Origin: Euryodendron excelsum
Taxonomy: Eukaryota > Streptophyta > Magnoliopsida > Ericales > Pentaphylacaceae
Assembly (NCBI GenBank): GCA_033060915.1
Contig: CM065388.1
Location: 28,794,001-28,858,000, forward strand
Direction of reading: 5' to 3'
Length of the DNA: 64,000 nt
A program made the position numbers and the translations under genes. The first letter of the stretch is position 1, and each line of letters starts with the position of its first letter. Of the stretch, positions 1 to 11,745 are shown piece after piece. Below the pieces are notes generated by a model. The model was not told the origin of the DNA, made no database searches, and worked only from the letters and a program-made list of their open reading frames with translations.

Positions 1-3000
1 TCCAACCTTTGAGCCTTCTCATGAGTTATTTTGGGTTGATTTCAATGCTTTCCGAGTTCAAATGACCATTTCACTACTGGTGGACAGTCGCCTTTTTTAA
101 CTATTTTGGCTCTGATCATCAAGCCAGTTACCTCTGGGACACTCTTTTGGATTTTCCATCCCATCCCGATAGAGTCTGGCAACTCAAAACATTCTGGATT
201 ATTCTTGAACTTTTCAAAGTCACTCCTAGTGAAGCCAAGCCAAAAATTGCAAGGTAGTCACTAGGACTGGCACCCAAATCTTCTGCATTGCATCATAAGG
301 GTCAAATATCTGTTTCTTGCCGCTCCAGAAATTTCCCAAAGTGGCTGGTGCCATTACAATAGGCGCTAGTCACTGTTTTGAGTGCCTATGAATACAGGCC
401 ACTCCCTGCATATTCTGGGCCTGCAAAATCACTCTAGAAACTCTACCTCCCTGAAAACAGAGCTTGAATTCCCTTAAAACCCTAATTCTCTCCAACCCAC
501 TCAAACCTTAGCCTCCATCCACTCAAACCCTAGCCTCCATATAACCTATACACTCAAAGCCTTGCCTCTAAGTATCCATTAAAGGTCAAGTCCAGCCTTT
601 GGCAGCTCTTGAAGATCAACTCAAAGTCCAAGCAAAGTCCACCATCAAAGTTTCAAAGCAAAGAGAAGTCAAGGTAGATTTCTATTTAAATTATGCAACC
701 CCCCGCTCTCACTTCTCTTTCCTAACCCACTTAGGTTTTCTTTTACTTTAATCCCCATCTTTTACCTCCCCTTTTAGCATGCTTGAAACAAGAGACCTCC
801 TAGTTCATACCTAGGAAGGCCTTGGAGAGAATCACCGTGTTGGGAATTTTCTTTGAGTTTCCCCTAAGACGGTGTGGGTTTGGCCTCATTGATTATATGT
901 TAAAGCCAAACCTTATATGTTCACGTCTCTATTGCATTGTAGTTGTTATATTCATGCATTGCATTCAATACTATGTTCAAGGTTATTTTCAAACTTACAC
1001 TAAAGATTGTTTTCAAACTTGCATTCAAAAGAGTTGATTTCAAAATCACACTCCTATGATGATTGTAGCCATGCCATGGTTAGGGTTGTTTTAGAAAAGT
1101 ATTATATTCAATGAGACCATTGTGCTCTATATTAGGGTTTCAAACCCTACGTGTTTTCAAAACCACAACCCTAAGATGATTCTAGGCATTCCATGGTTGG
1201 TGTTGTTTTAGGAAAGTGTTACATTTAACAAGACCATCAAAGTCCATATTAGGGTTTCAAACCCTAATTGTTGTCAAAATTATAACCCTAGAATGATTCG
1301 TCTTCTCATGATTAGAATCGTTTTAGGAAAGTGAGATATTTAAGAGACTAGCAAAAATCTATTCAAACTTCTTTCTAAATAGTTTTGCAAATCTCCTTCC
1401 TAAAAGGTCTTTCAAAGATTCACTTTCCAAAACTCATTCTTGAAGTCCAAGTCAAAATCCTAGAGTCCATGTTTGGGAAACCCTATATTTCTCACATAAA
1501 TTTATGGCTTTCTATTTGCACCAAATCATAGATTTTCAAAACCCTTTTCTACATGAAATCATAAATTTCCTAATTCAAAGGTCACGTAAAATGAAAGATT
1601 TCCAATACTAAAGATTTTTAATTTCAAGTCAAATCAAATCTTGTCCGAATAGGAAACCAAATCAGATATTCTATTTTTTGGAAATAAAATCTAATATTTT
1701 ATTTTAGAAAATAGAAATTGAATCTTTCTTAATTCTAACCTTTCTTAATTTCAAAACCTTCCAAAAACAAAACTTTTCTTTTTCAATTGAACTCCAATAT
1801 TTTCAATTCAAGTGTATTGCAAAACCCCTAGTTCCCAGGATTGCTTAAATCCCAAGTTACCTTAAACCTAGGTCAAAACTTTTTCAAACTCAATCTTTCA
1901 AATTCAACCTTTCCTAAATCAAATATTTCCAAATTTTGACTTTTCAAATTTCAAATTCAAGCCCTTCTTAATTCAAACATTTCCTAAACTAAATCTTTCC
2001 TAAAATAGATCTTTTCTAAAATGGAAACTTTTCTAAAATAGAACTTTTCTAATTTGAAACTTTCCTAATTCAAAACTTTCTTAATTTGATACTTTCCTAA
2101 TTTAAAACTTTCTTAAAATCAAACTTTTTAAAATAAAACTTTTCAATTGCATGTTTAAATCATAGGTTGCATAAACCCTTGGAGGCCAAAGCCCTAGTTC
2201 AACCCTAACCCTAAGTTAGGAAGGTTTAACCTTTTTCTAAATCTTCAAGTCTAAATCAAGATGATTTTAAAGTTCAAGATGGTTTTTAAATCCTAATTCA
2301 AGTCAAGATGATTTCAAAGTTTAATTCAAACTTTCCAAAATAAGTTCAAGTTCTATTTCAAGGTCAATTTCAAATCAAAGTTTAATTTTCAATCTTCTAA
2401 TAAAGTCAAATCAAACCCTCTTTAGGTCAAACTTTTCAAAGACCCAAGTGTCTATTTTCAATCAGATCCTGAGTTCAAACTACGACTGACCTACTTCTCA
2501 ACAAAGGAATACGTAGGCAACCCTCATGCGTGCAGTCATAACCTTTTTTAAAATTCCAATTCCCTTTTTCAAAATCTCTCTCCAAGTTTAAATTCTTTTC
2601 ATGCACTTGCATATCATGCATCATGTCATCCCTAAAGTGATGGCTCAAAACTCTTTTTAAGATTTTCAAAGTGGATATAAGTGAACATTGGATAATCAAA
2701 GATTCTAATAGGGTGATAGCCTAGTGCATCTTCCCTATACGTAACCAACCTCTGAACCTAGAATCATTGTTTTCAAAAGACAAAAACGGTATTATTTTTA
2801 AAAATGGCTTAAATCTTTTCAAAGGTTGCCAAACAACCTGTTTTCTCCAAAAAAATACCCTCTCTTGGGGAAGTTTTCCAAAACCTTTTCTAAGTTTAAT
2901 ATTCGGATTATACTTAGTTTTATGTGACCTAACTTACCTTAAAGAAGTTAGGTGGCAATTCCAAATCTTTTTCTCAAAGCCCTTATTCAAATCAATTTCT

Positions 3001-3106
3001 AATTCAAACCTAGTTGCACTTGTGCTTATAAGAGGATGAGTTTTAATGAGAGAGTACTGTGTGTTTCCCATTTATTTTCTCGAGTCCAAAAAATTGGGGC
3101 ACAACA
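1..3106 (+). mobile_element. LTR L0 of the long-LTR Tat-like family (5' end outside window)
   Basis: Sense-strand LTR of the same family as the LTRs at 34166 and 47887. Shared landmarks are the stretch around 68-140 (aaatgaccatttc, then the gatcatcaagccagttacc part), the 'agtcactcctagtgaag' motif near 216, the aaccctagcctcc repeats near 505-540, and the terminal ctcgagtccaaaaaattggggcacaaca ending at 3106. The last bases correspond to the gggcgcgaca end of other copies. From 3107 the sequence switches abruptly to an antisense copy of the same family's LTR, so L0 was inserted into element A's 3' LTR. The right target flank is catat (3107-3111); the left flank is outside the window. The usual TATA box is degraded here (gcctatgaataca near 385). 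The part downstream of the 'agtcactcctagtgaag' motif is about 2.9 kb, against about 3.8 kb in copy B, so this is a shorter LTR variant. Whether it is a solo LTR or the 3' LTR of a full element cannot be told. Confidence 0.85.
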
Positions 3107-5391
3107 CATATAAGGTTAGGCTTCACCATAAAAACCAAGGAGGGCCCGACTTACACCATCTTAGGTTGAACTTAAAAAAAAAATTCCCAAAATGGTGACT
3201 TCCTACAAGGCCGTCCTAGGCATGAACCAGGAAATCCCTTGTACCAAGCATGCAAGAAGAGGAGGTTAGAAGATGAGGATTAAAATAGAGAATAGTCCAA
3301 GTGAACTAGGAGGGAGAAGAGAGAGAGAAGGGATTACATAAAAGTAAATAGAATCCTATCTTTTCCTCTTCTTTGGTTGAATACTTTAATAGAGGACTTG
3401 CTTGAACTTTAAGATGATCTTCAAGAGCTTCCAAGGACTAAACTTAATCTTCAATGGAGAGAGGAGCCTAGGGTTTTAGTGTTTAGAGTATATAGAGGCT
3501 AGGGTTTAAAAGAGCCTTGAGAGAATTAGGGTTAGGGCAACTCGAAGTCTGTTTTTAAAGAGGCAAAGTTTCTAGAGCAATTTTGCAGACCCAAAATACA
3601 GAGAGGGGTGGCCTGTATTTATAGGTAGCTAAAAATCCTCTTGGCACCTGTTGTAGTGGTTCCAAACCAAAATTTGGCAGTAGTGGCACCACTCCCTTAG
3701 GAAATTTGTTAGGGTGGCAAGAAACAGATCATTGACTCTTGGGACGCAAAGAACAAGATTTGGGCGCCTATTCTAGTAACTACCATGCAATATTTGGCCT
3801 AATTTCACTTGAAGTGACTCCGAAAAGCTCGGGAATGATCTGAAAGTTTTTCAAATAGCAAAACTCGGCTAGGAATGGATTGAAACCCTTAAAAGAGTGC
3901 TTTAAAGGTAACTAACTTGATGATCAGAGCCGAAGTAGTTGAAAAGAGCGACCGGCCTACTAGGGGCAAAATGGCCATTTGATTTGAGGAACACCAGGAT
4001 TGATCCAGAGTGATCCATGAGAAGATTTGAAGGTTGGAAACACTATTAGAATTTGCTCCGAGGGACTGCTGGTTTAATACCCAAAGCCGGTATGGTTGGA
4101 CAAAACGGTCATTTCACACCAGGTTTACAAAATTAGACTTGGAATGGTCTGAAAAGGTATTGGAAGGTTGGGAATACTATTAAAGCATTCTTGAAATGTA
4201 ACCGGTTTGATACCAAGAGTCAGAGTGGTTCCTAGAGGAGATTGGATGCCTAGGGGCAAAATGGTTATTTTAACCGGACATTCTCAAAATCAATCCGAAA
4301 GTGATTGGAAGGCACTAGAACCTGCTAGATTATCTTTGGAACAATCTTAGAAGGGTGGACTTACCACTCTGAGATCTTGGGTACTTTCTTGAGAAATGTG
4401 CTAGTGGGGCCCACTGGTCAATTTGGTCATTTTTTATCGAGAAGGGCTAGCAGGCACTAGTGTTGTCCTAGATTTTAAGTGTTTTCATCATTCTGACGGT
4501 GTGTGACGAGTTGGTTTCTAGAGGTAGCCCATCCTCTGGTAAACGTGCCACAGCCAAAAGGCGTGTTCGGTCTTGTGATATAAGAGGTTGATTGGCATTC
4601 CCGATGTCGTTTTATTTAAGAGTGTTTTTGTCACTTTGACAGTGTGTGACGAGTTAGTTTCTAGAGGTATCCCATCCTCCGATAAATGTGTAATGACCAA
4701 GAGGTGTATTCGGTCCCATGACATAGGTGGTTTATTGGCATTCCTAATGTCGACCTTTTTGCAAGTTTTTCCGTCACTCTAGAGATTGCGATGTTTGTGA
4801 GTGTTTCCGTCACTCTGACGGTATGCATTCATTCTAGAGATTGCCTGATCTTGGGTAGTTGCTGGATGGTTTTATCGGCTCAAGGATTTAGTTACTTTCC
4901 CAATTAACGTGACAAATAGTGGATATTTTACGTTGGCTAGCTGGTAAGCACCAGAAGTGAACTGCTCTACCATCTCAGGGACTTAGGTTCCATCTTGATC
5001 GACAAGTGTGAAAGGACTTATCGTTTTGAGGGGTTTTGTATTTTCTCGATAAACATGTTGTGTTGGATAGACTTACCGTCTAAGGGATCAATTTTCTCAA
5101 AAGACATGCTAGATTGAGTTTGACTAGTCTGGACTAGAATTGGAATTAGAATTGATGTTGAAATATAGACTTACTATTTTTAAGAAGACGTGCCAACTCG
5201 AATTGGACCGAGCAATGCCTCAAGGGTATTTTGGTCATTCTGTTTCTATTAGGTCTGGTGGGCCCGCGAAGCGTCGATGAACTGGATTGAGTCTGGAAAG
5301 CTAATTTGGGTTTGGATGTGTCCGTGTTGGTTTAAATGTGAGTCCTGTCACGCCAAAGATTTATCGAGTGAGCAAAAATGGGGTACTTATA
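3107..5391 (-). repeat. Element A 3' LTR, part of it (remainder beyond window edge)
   Basis: Antisense LTR running to gcaaaaatggggtacttata at 5391, which corresponds to the reverse complement of the TGTAAGCACCCC start, with cttaca mutated to cttata. It matches the 5' LTR of the same element at 25211-27295. A good anchor is the aggttaggcttcacca stretch, present at 3113 and near 25217. The portion from the LTR's other end up to this point lies left of the window because L0 sits in between. The antisense TATA box is at 3616-3623. Confidence 0.85.
3616..3623 (-). promoter_or_regulatory. LTR TATA box (element A, 3' LTR)
   Basis: tatttata on the plus strand reads TATAAATA on the minus strand. It sits in the same context (tataaatacag on the sense strand) as in every other LTR copy. 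The mutated palindromes that precede it in the sense direction lie at about 3640-3700. Confidence 0.6.
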
Positions 5392-5591
5392 GTTGCCCTT
5401 CTGTTTTTGTCTTTCATTGTCGAAGGTAGAAAACGATAAAGTAAGGGTTCTATGTTGACCATGAGACAATTGGAGGGATTGAAGTGGAAAGGTTTTGAAG
5501 ACAGGAGCTTGAAAATTACATATTAGCCTAAGGGGGCATTTAAAATCGGATTTTGACAGGCAAAAAGGCCAAATTGCCCAGAATTGGACTA

Positions 5592-5639
5592 TGGCCCCAC
5601 TAGGAGTGGGGCCAGGCTTAAATTTGCTAGTGGCGCCAG
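5592..5639. promoter_or_regulatory. Palindromes upstream of the PMD gene (element A)
   Basis: An inverted repeat with arms tggccccact and agtggggcca (5592-5614) is followed by gctagtggcgcca (from about 5626). These are diverged versions of the GGCGCCACT..AGTGGCGCC elements that lie just upstream of the LTR TATA boxes. They lie about 1.4 kb upstream of the PMD start codon and 200 bp from the 3' LTR. Copies B (47626-47685) and C (60837-60897) have them at the same place. Confidence 0.5.
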
Positions 5640-5853
5640 GCTTGAGGATTTAAAACCTGAACAGCCCCTTATTCAGGGCTTACAGGTTTGGCTTAATTTT
5701 TTTGGATTTGAGAGCTTTTCTTGGAGTTTTTGCGAGGAGGAACTCTTGGACATTGAAGGGGTGAACTTAAGGGATGCTGGAGAGTTATTGAAAGTGATCA
5801 CTGTTGCCAAAAAAGTCACCGGATAACAAGATTTCACGAGAGAACTCCAATAG

Positions 5854-7044
5854 GTGAAGTTTTTGTTTTGTGTTAATCTTGATGTGTAGAACTCCATTTG
5901 AGTAGTGTGAATAGTCAAACTCTTAAGTTTTAATGTGTTTTGAACACTCTGATGATATTTTTTTTCTTTTTTTTGTGTTTTGATACCTATTTGGCAGAGT
6001 TTGGATAATTTTACACATTTACTTGTAAGGGTTTCTTGACAAGAAACGGGGATTTGCTCTTACAGTTTTGGGTATTGGTTTTCTTGCCAGATTTTTGCAC
6101 CGTGTACCTTAGAAAAATGTTTTAAACAACCATAGGAATTATCGTGATTTTTGAAAACTTTTTGAATTATTTAGTTTTTTGAAAAATAGAAAAATACTTG
6201 AAAAATAAAAAAAATAAAAAAATAACGATTGAATTGTTCATGTTAGGTACTTAGAAAAATATGTGAATATTTTAGAAAATATATGAAGTATTTTTAAAAG
6301 ATTTTGCGAGCATTTTGAAAGCCCTTAAATTTTTTGGAAAGTGGGAACATTTGTTGAAAAATTCAAAAACCTTGAGAACATGCACAAATTGTTTTATGTT
6401 CGTTCGTGCTATGTGCTCGTGATGCCACGAGGTGTATGGTTTGTGTTCTATTAGAGAGTTTTGGGCATTGTAGGAACTATTTTCAAATGGGACTCTACCA
6501 AAATTTTTTGAAATGAGAAAAAAGTTAAAAATTTTTTAAATAAAATATTTTGAAGGGAGAAAAGATAAAAACCTTTGAGGATGTGGCCTTTTTGGCAGAG
6601 AAGACTCCGAGAAACTCAGTGGGACTTGGAATTAAAACTTTAGAAGGAAAAGTTTAGAAAATCACCAAACTTGATTTGGAATAAAACTTTTAGACAGAAA
6701 AGCTTAAAAACCTTTGAAAACAGATTTTTAATAAAACTTTTGAGAATTGATTTTGAAATAAAACTTTGAAGTTTGATTTTGAAATTAACTTTGGATTTTG
6801 ATTTTGAAATTAACTTTTGGAACAAGCTTAAAAACCTTAGGAATTGATTTTGAAATTGACTCTTGAAGGGAAAAGTTTAGAAAACCTAGAAGTTGAGGAA
6901 TATAATATAGTAGACTCTGCTGGGGTAGGGGAACGGGACTTGCATCGTTCTTTCCTTTTCTTCCTTTTTTCTATTTTTTGCACCTCCTTTCTTTTGAGTT
7001 GTATATACCATATATTGATACATTTATATTGATTTGATTTTCAG
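5854..7044 (+). other. Predicted first intron of the PMD gene (element A)
   Basis: The acceptor is gatttgattttcag|g immediately before the ATG at 7046. The proposed donor is ccaatag|gtgaag at 5854, which aligns with the better donors gtgagt in B (47424) and C (60646). The intron is AT-rich and filled with tgaaaattttg-type low-complexity sequence, as in the other copies. The position of the donor is inferred only from alignment between copies. Confidence 0.4.
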
Positions 7045-7045
7045 G

Positions 7046-8862
7046 ATGGCCGATGCTGGTGATGATGATTTTGAGTGGAGGCGCTAGTCTAGGAAGGGAG
7101 CACGTACTGACTCAAGAAGCAGCTCTAGTCGCTCTAGGGGCAACCGCCTGTCCATTAGCAGGACCATTTCTAACAGGAGTGGGAGTGAGGACATGCCTCC
7201 CTTCAATCCTTTTCCTCTGATAGAGCCTGTCTTTGAGGAGGAGATGGGTGTATGGGAGGGCTTTTTCCAGGTGGAGGCAGACAGATGCCAACCTGTGGGA
7301 CTTGGAGATGCCTGATATTCCCCCATTGGGAGATCTAGCTCATCATCCTAGTGTTTATTCACAGCAACACTTGCCACCTCCTAGGGTTCATACGTCATTT
7401 GGAGGGGCCATTCACTAGGTGTTCAGCACTATGCAGCGAGCTGCCCCATCCTACTGTGCTTTTCTCGCAGAGATTGGGTTTGGAGCCTTCATGGGATTAC
7501 AGACGAATTGCCTAAACTACGAGTTGGTTTTGGCCTTAATAGAGAGATGGTTCAGTAAAATAGGGACCTTTCACTTTTTCAGTTCCAAGCTGGTTCTCCC
7601 TCCATTAGACTGGGCTATCATTACTAGGCTTTCTTTTATCGAACATCAGATCACTTTGCAGCCAGTTAGTAGGGCCAATGCATGTGCTTAGCTAGATCTT
7701 TCGCCTCCCAAGTGCTCTGCTTTCCTTGTGTCTTGGCTTAGTCAGGATGAGCTTACCTTTTCTGGGGAGCAGCCATCTGATCGGTGGGATATTATGAGAT
7801 GTCAATTTGTGTTGTACATTGTGTTTAGTTGCTTCTGTAACAAAAACACGTCGATTGTTCCTTTCATGTTGGTGAGCTTGGTAGCCAATTTGGGAGTTTT
7901 GTTAGAGCTGGATTGGGGGTCTTTCTTTTTTGGTTATTTCCTCCGGTCTATGCGGGTCTGAACTTCTTCTTACTAGGGTAGCATGACCCATTTTTGGCCC
8001 TTTCTAGTTTGGTGGAGCTACAAGAATCTGTTGGTTTGTCATCTAAAGATAGAAGAGGCTGACCTTTATCATCAGGCTTTGAGATGAGCTCATGATTAGG
8101 TGGCCCGACGGTCTGAGATTATTCACTTTGTGACAATATGGGAAAATTTGGAATTGATAAAGGTGACAGACGTGATATGGCCGGCCCTTTATTGGATTAG
8201 TCCATTATGAGACGATCAGATACCTAGTCCTAATGTCTTTATTGAGGATTTCCTTTCTTACCGATTAGTCCTGGGAGTCTTATTTGGGAGATTGGCATTG
8301 TCGCCACTTCAATGAGGACTTTTGGTTGGTTAGGGATCCTCTCGAGTACATATTTGGAGCTTTGGTTGAGGGGGTTCCTATTCCGTTTAGGGCACGCCAA
8401 CCACGTGCTGGTTTTCTACTTCCTCCAGAGATCGCTTGCGCCACCCATTTTGGGGCTCGATCTATAGGTGCCTTTACCCAGTTCTAGTTGTTGGTTAGAG
8501 GCTATGCCATGGGCCAGAATATGGTGGATTTGTGGCATTGGGCTTAAGGATTTGTGCCCCAAGCTGAGTTTCCTACTATGAGGAATTAGAGAGACTGGTA
8601 CCAGATAGAGAGGGGTCAATTCCAAATGGAGAGAGACCAGTATCAGGCCGAGGTAGCCACTTTGACTGCATGGTTGGCTCAGATGCGAAGTGGTGGGGTA
8701 TACTATCTTCTTCTTTTTTATTCTTGCTTTGTTTAGTTGCCCCTTTGCTTTGCTAATTCAAGTTCTTTTTCTTTGTCAGATGTTGGTGCTTCTAGTAGTC
8801 AGCCGCCTCCTCCTGAGACGGGTTTTGGATATTATGATCTAAACATTGAGTTTAACCCTTGA
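7046..8862 (+). pseudogene. Plant-mobile-domain (PMD) protein gene, decayed copy in element A (antisense to the element)
   Basis: The frame starts MADAGDDDFEW at 7046 and is broken within the first codons by a TAG (7086) and later by further stops and frameshifts. Fragments of the PMD fold are readable in 7419-7691 (FLAEIGFGAFMGL, ALIERWFSK, FHFFSSKL, LDWAIITRLSF), in 7728-7961 and in 8284-8487 (YIFGALVEGVPIPF). These align with the longer frame in copy C. A small intron is visible at 8698-8779 (gtatac...ttgtcag), followed by a last exon ending at the TGA at 8860-8862. The acceptor of this copy would give an exon one base short, adding a frameshift. Role in the element is unknown; PMD proteins in plants include MAIN/MAIL-type nuclear proteins and proteins carried by transposable elements. 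Confidence 0.7.
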
Positions 8863-9257
8863 CGGGTGCCCTTTGTCGTATGCCTAGTTTTTCTTTCACA
8901 TTATATTTTGGATCTGCATTCAAGTTTGGTTTTTGTCAAGTAGTTTATTTTTAATCTTCAAATAGGATGGATGTTAATGATTTAAACAACAAGATATATG
9001 TATAGATGCATGAACAGGGATAGGTGCTAGGATTATCATCATGTTGATGATGCATGTCTATTACATGTTGCATATGATATTGTATTGGTGATTTTTGTTT
9101 CTATATGGAGCTATGCCTTATACATGCGAAGCTCATGCCAAAAATTTTATAAAAATGGAAGCACATGCTAAGGATGCACTAGTTAATGCATAACATAATG
9201 GACAAGTTGTAAACAAATATGGTCAAGGTGTTGTCAAGCTCCACATACTTGGAATAG
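8863..9257. other. Element A spacer downstream of the PMD gene
   Basis: Non-coding and AT-rich. It corresponds to the part of B at about 44330-44690 and continues, after the S1 insertion, at 17956. The last five bases, aatag (9253-9257), are the left target duplication of S1. No gene is seen. Confidence 0.6.
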
Positions 9258-11448
9258 TGTCATGCCCAGGTTTTTTGCACTCGAGAAAAAAAGTGGGTAA
9301 CAAACAGTACTCTCTCGTTAGAACTCATCCTCTTAGAAGGAAAAGTGTGACTAGGTTTGAATTAAAAATTGACTTGAATAAGGGCTTTGAGAAAAAGATT
9401 TGGAGTTACCACATAACTTTTTTAAAGTGAGTTAGGTCACTTAAAACTAAGTGTAATATGAAGATTAAACTTATGGTTTTGAAAAGGTTTTGGGAAACTT
9501 TCTCAATAGAGGGTTTTTTCTTGAAGAAAACAGATTGTTTGGCAACCTTTAAAAAGATTTAAGCCATTTTTTGAAAATAACTCCATTTTGGTCTTTAAAA
9601 ACAGTAATTTTTTAAAATAACTCCATTTTGGTCTTTGAAAACAGTAATTCTAAGTTTGAAGATTAGTTACGTATAGGAAAAATGCACTAAACTATCATCC
9701 TATCCCTCCCTTGTAGTACCTACATGTCTTTTTATCCTAGGTTCACTTATTTAGAATCTTCGGTCATCCAATGTCCACTTATATCCACTTTGAGAATTTT
9801 GAAAAGTGGTTTAAGCCGTTACTTTAGGAATGACATGATGCATGATATGCAAGTGCGTAAAAAGAATTTAAAAATAGATTTTGAAAAAAGGAATTGACAT
9901 TTTGAAAAAAGTTGTGACGGCACCCATGAGGGTTTCCTACGTATCCCTTTGTTGGGGAATCAGGACAATCGTAGTATGGACTCAGGGTCTGATTGAAAAT
10001 AGACATTTTGGGGTCTTATTTGATTTGAAAAGGTTTGGATTTGAATTATGATTAGAAGGTTTGAAATTGAACTTTGATTTGGAATTGACTTTGATTTGAA
10101 ATCAAACTTTGAAGTAAAATTTAGACTTATTTTGGAAATATTGAATTGAGCTTTGAATTTATCTTTACTTGGATTGAAGTTTGAAAACTATATTGGTTTA
10201 GAAAAGAGTTGAAGTTTCCTAACTTATGGTTAGAGTTGAACTTAGGTTTAGACGTCTTAGGACTTAGGTATCCTAGGGTTGAAACATGCACTTGAAATAA
10301 AAAGGTTCAATTAAGAGTTTAAAAGTTTGATTTTAGAAAGCTTGATTTTTGAAAAGTTTTGAATTAGGAAAGTTCTATTTTAAGAAAGATTTGAATTAAG
10401 AAAGGTCTGAATTTGAAATTTGAAAAGTTAAAATTTGGAAAGATTTGATTTAAGAAACATTGATTTTGAAAAGTTGAGTTTCAAAAGATTTGACATAGTT
10501 TCGAGGTAACTTGAGATTTAAGCAATCCTAGGACCTAAGATTTATGCAATGTACTTGAATTCGAAATATTTAAAGTTTGAAATTTGGAAAGATTTGAAAG
10601 TTTGAAATTAGGAAAAGTTTGAGAGTTTGAATTTAGGAAATGTTTGATCTCTATTTCCTAAAGTTGAAGATCGAATTTTATTTTCAAAAATAGATGATTT
10701 GATTTCGTTTCCTATTTGAAAGAGATTTATTTTAACTTGAATTTGGAAAGCTTTAGTTTTGGAAATCTATCATTGTATATGACTTTTGAATTAGGAAATT
10801 TATGATTTCATGTAGAAAATGATTTGGGAAATCTATGATTTTATGTAAAAAATAGTTTTGGAAACCTATGATTTTATGTGAAGAAACTAGGGTTTCCTAA
10901 ACATGACCTCTAAGGTGTTGACTTGAACTTCAAAACAAGGAGTTTTGGGAAAGTAAATCTTTGAGAGGAATTTTAGGAAGTGGACTTGCAAAATAATTTA
11001 AGAAACGTATGAATATAGACTTTTGAAAGTCTCTTGAATATCTTAGTTTCCTAAAACAACCCTAACCATGAAATGGCTAGAATCATCTTAGAGTAGTGAT
11101 TTTGAAAACAATTCTTTTGAATGCAAGTTTGAAAGCAATCTTTAATGTAAGTTTGAAAACAACCTTGAACATGGTATTGAATGCAATGCATGAATATAAC
11201 GACTACAATGCAATAAGGACGTGGACATACAAGGTTTGGCTTGGCCATATAATTAAGGGGGCCAAACTCACACCATCTTAGGGGGAACTCAAAGAAAATC
11301 CCCGACACAATGATTCTCTCCTAGGCCTTCCTAGGTATGAACTAGAAGGTCCCTTGTTTCAAGCATTTAAGAAGGGGTGGTAGAAGGTGGAGATCAAAAT
11401 AGAAGAAAACCTAAGTGGGTTAGGAGAGCGAAGAGAGAGAGACCGCCC

Positions 11449-11464
11449 GGGGGGGGGGGGGGGG
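11449..11464. repeat. Poly-G run of 16 in S1
   Basis: Sixteen G in a row, i.e. poly-C on the LTR sense strand. Other copies have a run of about six C at the same place (before ctctctt, near 36000). This is a homopolymer expansion in the LTR leader region. Confidence 0.9.
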
Positions 11465-11737
11465 ATTGCATAAACTAAATAGAAACCTACCTTGTCTTCT
11501 CTTTGCTTTAATGCTTTGATGGTGGACTTTGCTTGGACTTTAAGTTGATTTTCAAGGGCTGGACTTGACTTTAAATGGATGCTTAGAGGCAAGAATTTGA
11601 GTGTATAGATAATATAAAGGCTAGGGTTTAAAGAGACTTGAGAGAATTAGGGTTTTGAGGGGATTTAAGCTTCGTTTTTTGAAAAGCAAAGTTTCTGGAG
11701 TGATTTTTAGGACCCAAATTATATAGGGGGTGGCCTA

Positions 11738-11745
11738 TATTTATA
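11738..11745 (-). promoter_or_regulatory. LTR TATA box (S1)
   Basis: tatttata, read TATAAATA on the minus strand. On its upstream side lie ggcgcctgttgtagtggcgcta (from about 11765) and a second palindrome (about 11800-11825). Confidence 0.6.
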